Shown here: positions 33,253 through 34,414 of the stretch, piece after piece
How the letters are laid out: each line of letters begins with the position of its first letter
How positions within the stretch are numbered: the first letter of the stretch is position 1
Source: Rhizophagus sp. LPA8_4_AMF
Lineage: Eukaryota > Glomeromycota > Glomeromycetes > Glomerales > Glomeraceae
DNA: 34,414 nucleotides
Assembly: GCA_021464525.1 (NCBI GenBank)
Contig: JADRCO010000409.1
Coordinates: 1-34,414 of the forward strand
Direction: 5' to 3'
Program-made: the position numbers and the translations under genes
The notes under the pieces: model-generated
What the model saw: the letters and a program-made list of their open reading frames with translations, nothing else
Told to the model about the DNA's origin: nothing
Databases searched by the model: none

Positions 33253-34382
33253 TCTTTTTAAATGAATAAATATACGTCATATGAATACTGTGTGTAATTT
33301 AACATTGTCTATTTGAACCTCCGAAATAGAATATGAATTCTTTGTGACATATAAGGTTGACTCCGTAAACTTAAAACAAAGGTAACCCGCTTTATCCAAT
33401 AGCCATAAATCTATTACTGAATTCATATTAAACACGCTATGATGTAAAATTACACATTACACACATTGGTAAGTTATTCATGCAAGATTACGACAAAAAT
33501 GTATAACTATTTTGGTTTGACAAAAAGCACACGATTATGTCCAAATCGGGTAAGCAATGTAACATGAATTGGGAGCCAATCCGCGAGAAAATCTAATATT
33601 CGAATCGACAAAGTTTTAATAATTAACTAAAGAAGTTATTTAATGTATTTATTTAATGTATTATTTAAAAAAAAAAAATTAGAGAATTCAAAAAATTTAG
33701 TCTTTGAGCTTATAGATAGGAAAGTATGAACCTGCCTTTATAGAATAATAAATAAATAAATTAATTAATTAATTAAATACACATAGTAATATATATTTAT
33801 ATAGAATCAGCTTTTTACAGATTTCTCAAGATTTCAAAATTATGCCCCAAAAATTGCCCAAAAAAATTTTAAATCTAAAAATGATACTGCAGATTTCTCA
33901 TAAGGTTAACCCCATAATTAGATCTTGTTGTAACAAAGATATTATAGGACTTTCTTTTTTGCTTTGATTTTGTATGCAAAATCTTTTGATTTGATTGTAT
34001 TTGATGTAAATTATATTCCTTTTTTACCAAATGAAGATGTAACTTACGCAATTTGCCATGTTACGTATGTGATATTCAATCAACTATTACATTATTGGTT
34101 GGCAATTAAAAGTAAACCCGAAACTAAGATTATTTGGATCAAAAAAAAAAGAATTTTTAGGTTCTTCCTTACAAAAATTTTTTAAACCGAAAACCCGTCA
34201 TCATAATAAAATCATACAAAAAAAAATTTACGAGATTTAAACCATTTTTTTCATAAGGTATGTTTTTATATTTATTCGACATCTTAAAACCGAAGGATGT
34301 TGATTCTAACATATGAATAACGCAAAGTAATTATTTTTTGAATTGCTATTATTATTGTAATACTTTTTTTTTTATATATAGA

Positions 34383-34388
<6 letters not shown>

Positions 34389-34413
<25 letters not shown>

Positions 34414-34414
34414 T
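34389..34414. repeat. Poly-T at the window end
   Basis: An uninterrupted T run of about 26 bases terminates the window. It looks like an assembly stop at a homopolymer rather than a biological end. Confidence 0.7.

Larger units (their letters stand above)
28310..34385. other. About 6 kb without a supported gene
   Basis: AT-rich, with only short tandem repeats (30271-30325, 30424-30531, 31519-31566, 32161-32190, 33223-33252), a TTAA run near 33756-33775 and homopolymers. Open frames are short and overlap the repeats. It may hold regulatory or TE debris that I cannot name. Confidence 0.4.

Noticed and set aside
33964-34185. 73-codon plus-strand frame
   Set aside because: Starts well but ends in poly-Lys/Phe from homopolymers; no domain or partner exon.

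Overview
The window is very AT-rich (GC-rich patches are rare and short), with small introns of about 60-90 bp, long homopolymer runs and several gene families typical of arbuscular mycorrhizal fungi. It fits Glomeromycotina, most likely Rhizophagus or a close relative. That assignment is an inference from three families together: BTB-BACK-TLDc proteins in tandem, a MATA-HMG mating-type-like HMG-box protein, and a lineage-style pair of SAM-dependent methyltransferases. The window begins inside a gene copy and ends in a poly-T run, so it is probably one whole contig whose ends stop at repeats.

Layout: 1-2640 (minus strand) is a tandem BTB-TLDc cluster: a partial 5' exon at the left edge, one nearly complete two-exon gene whose C-terminus changes reading frame, and a decayed TLDc relic upstream of it. 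4036-4581 (minus) is a MATA-HMG gene. 6101-7024 (plus) is a low-complexity Ser/Thr/Gln-rich protein of unknown function. 7.0-12.6 kb has no convincing gene but is dense in small inverted-repeat elements: a hAT-type MITE with 8-bp target duplications, two copies of a CTGTAAAAAA-ended family, and facing TTTCGCCGAA minisatellites around a small ORF. 12671-13734 (plus) is a two-exon type II membrane glycosyltransferase-like protein. 15064-16073 and 22892-24211 (both minus) are paralogous methyltransferases with putative N-myristoylation signals and strikingly different intron numbers (one versus four).

The space between the methyltransferases holds two more MITEs and a larger inverted-repeat element with a perfect hAT-like MITE nested in it. 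From 24.2 kb to the end (about 10 kb) I find no supported gene, only a TA-flanked MITE related to the one at 19.4 kb, a Helitron-like 3' terminus at 28306, and simple or tandem repeats. I recognised no retrovirus-like or Polinton-like fossil, no rRNA and no tRNA. The genes are not an operon-like set. The common thread is local gene-family expansion (BTB-TLDc and methyltransferase) in a TE-littered, gene-poor region.
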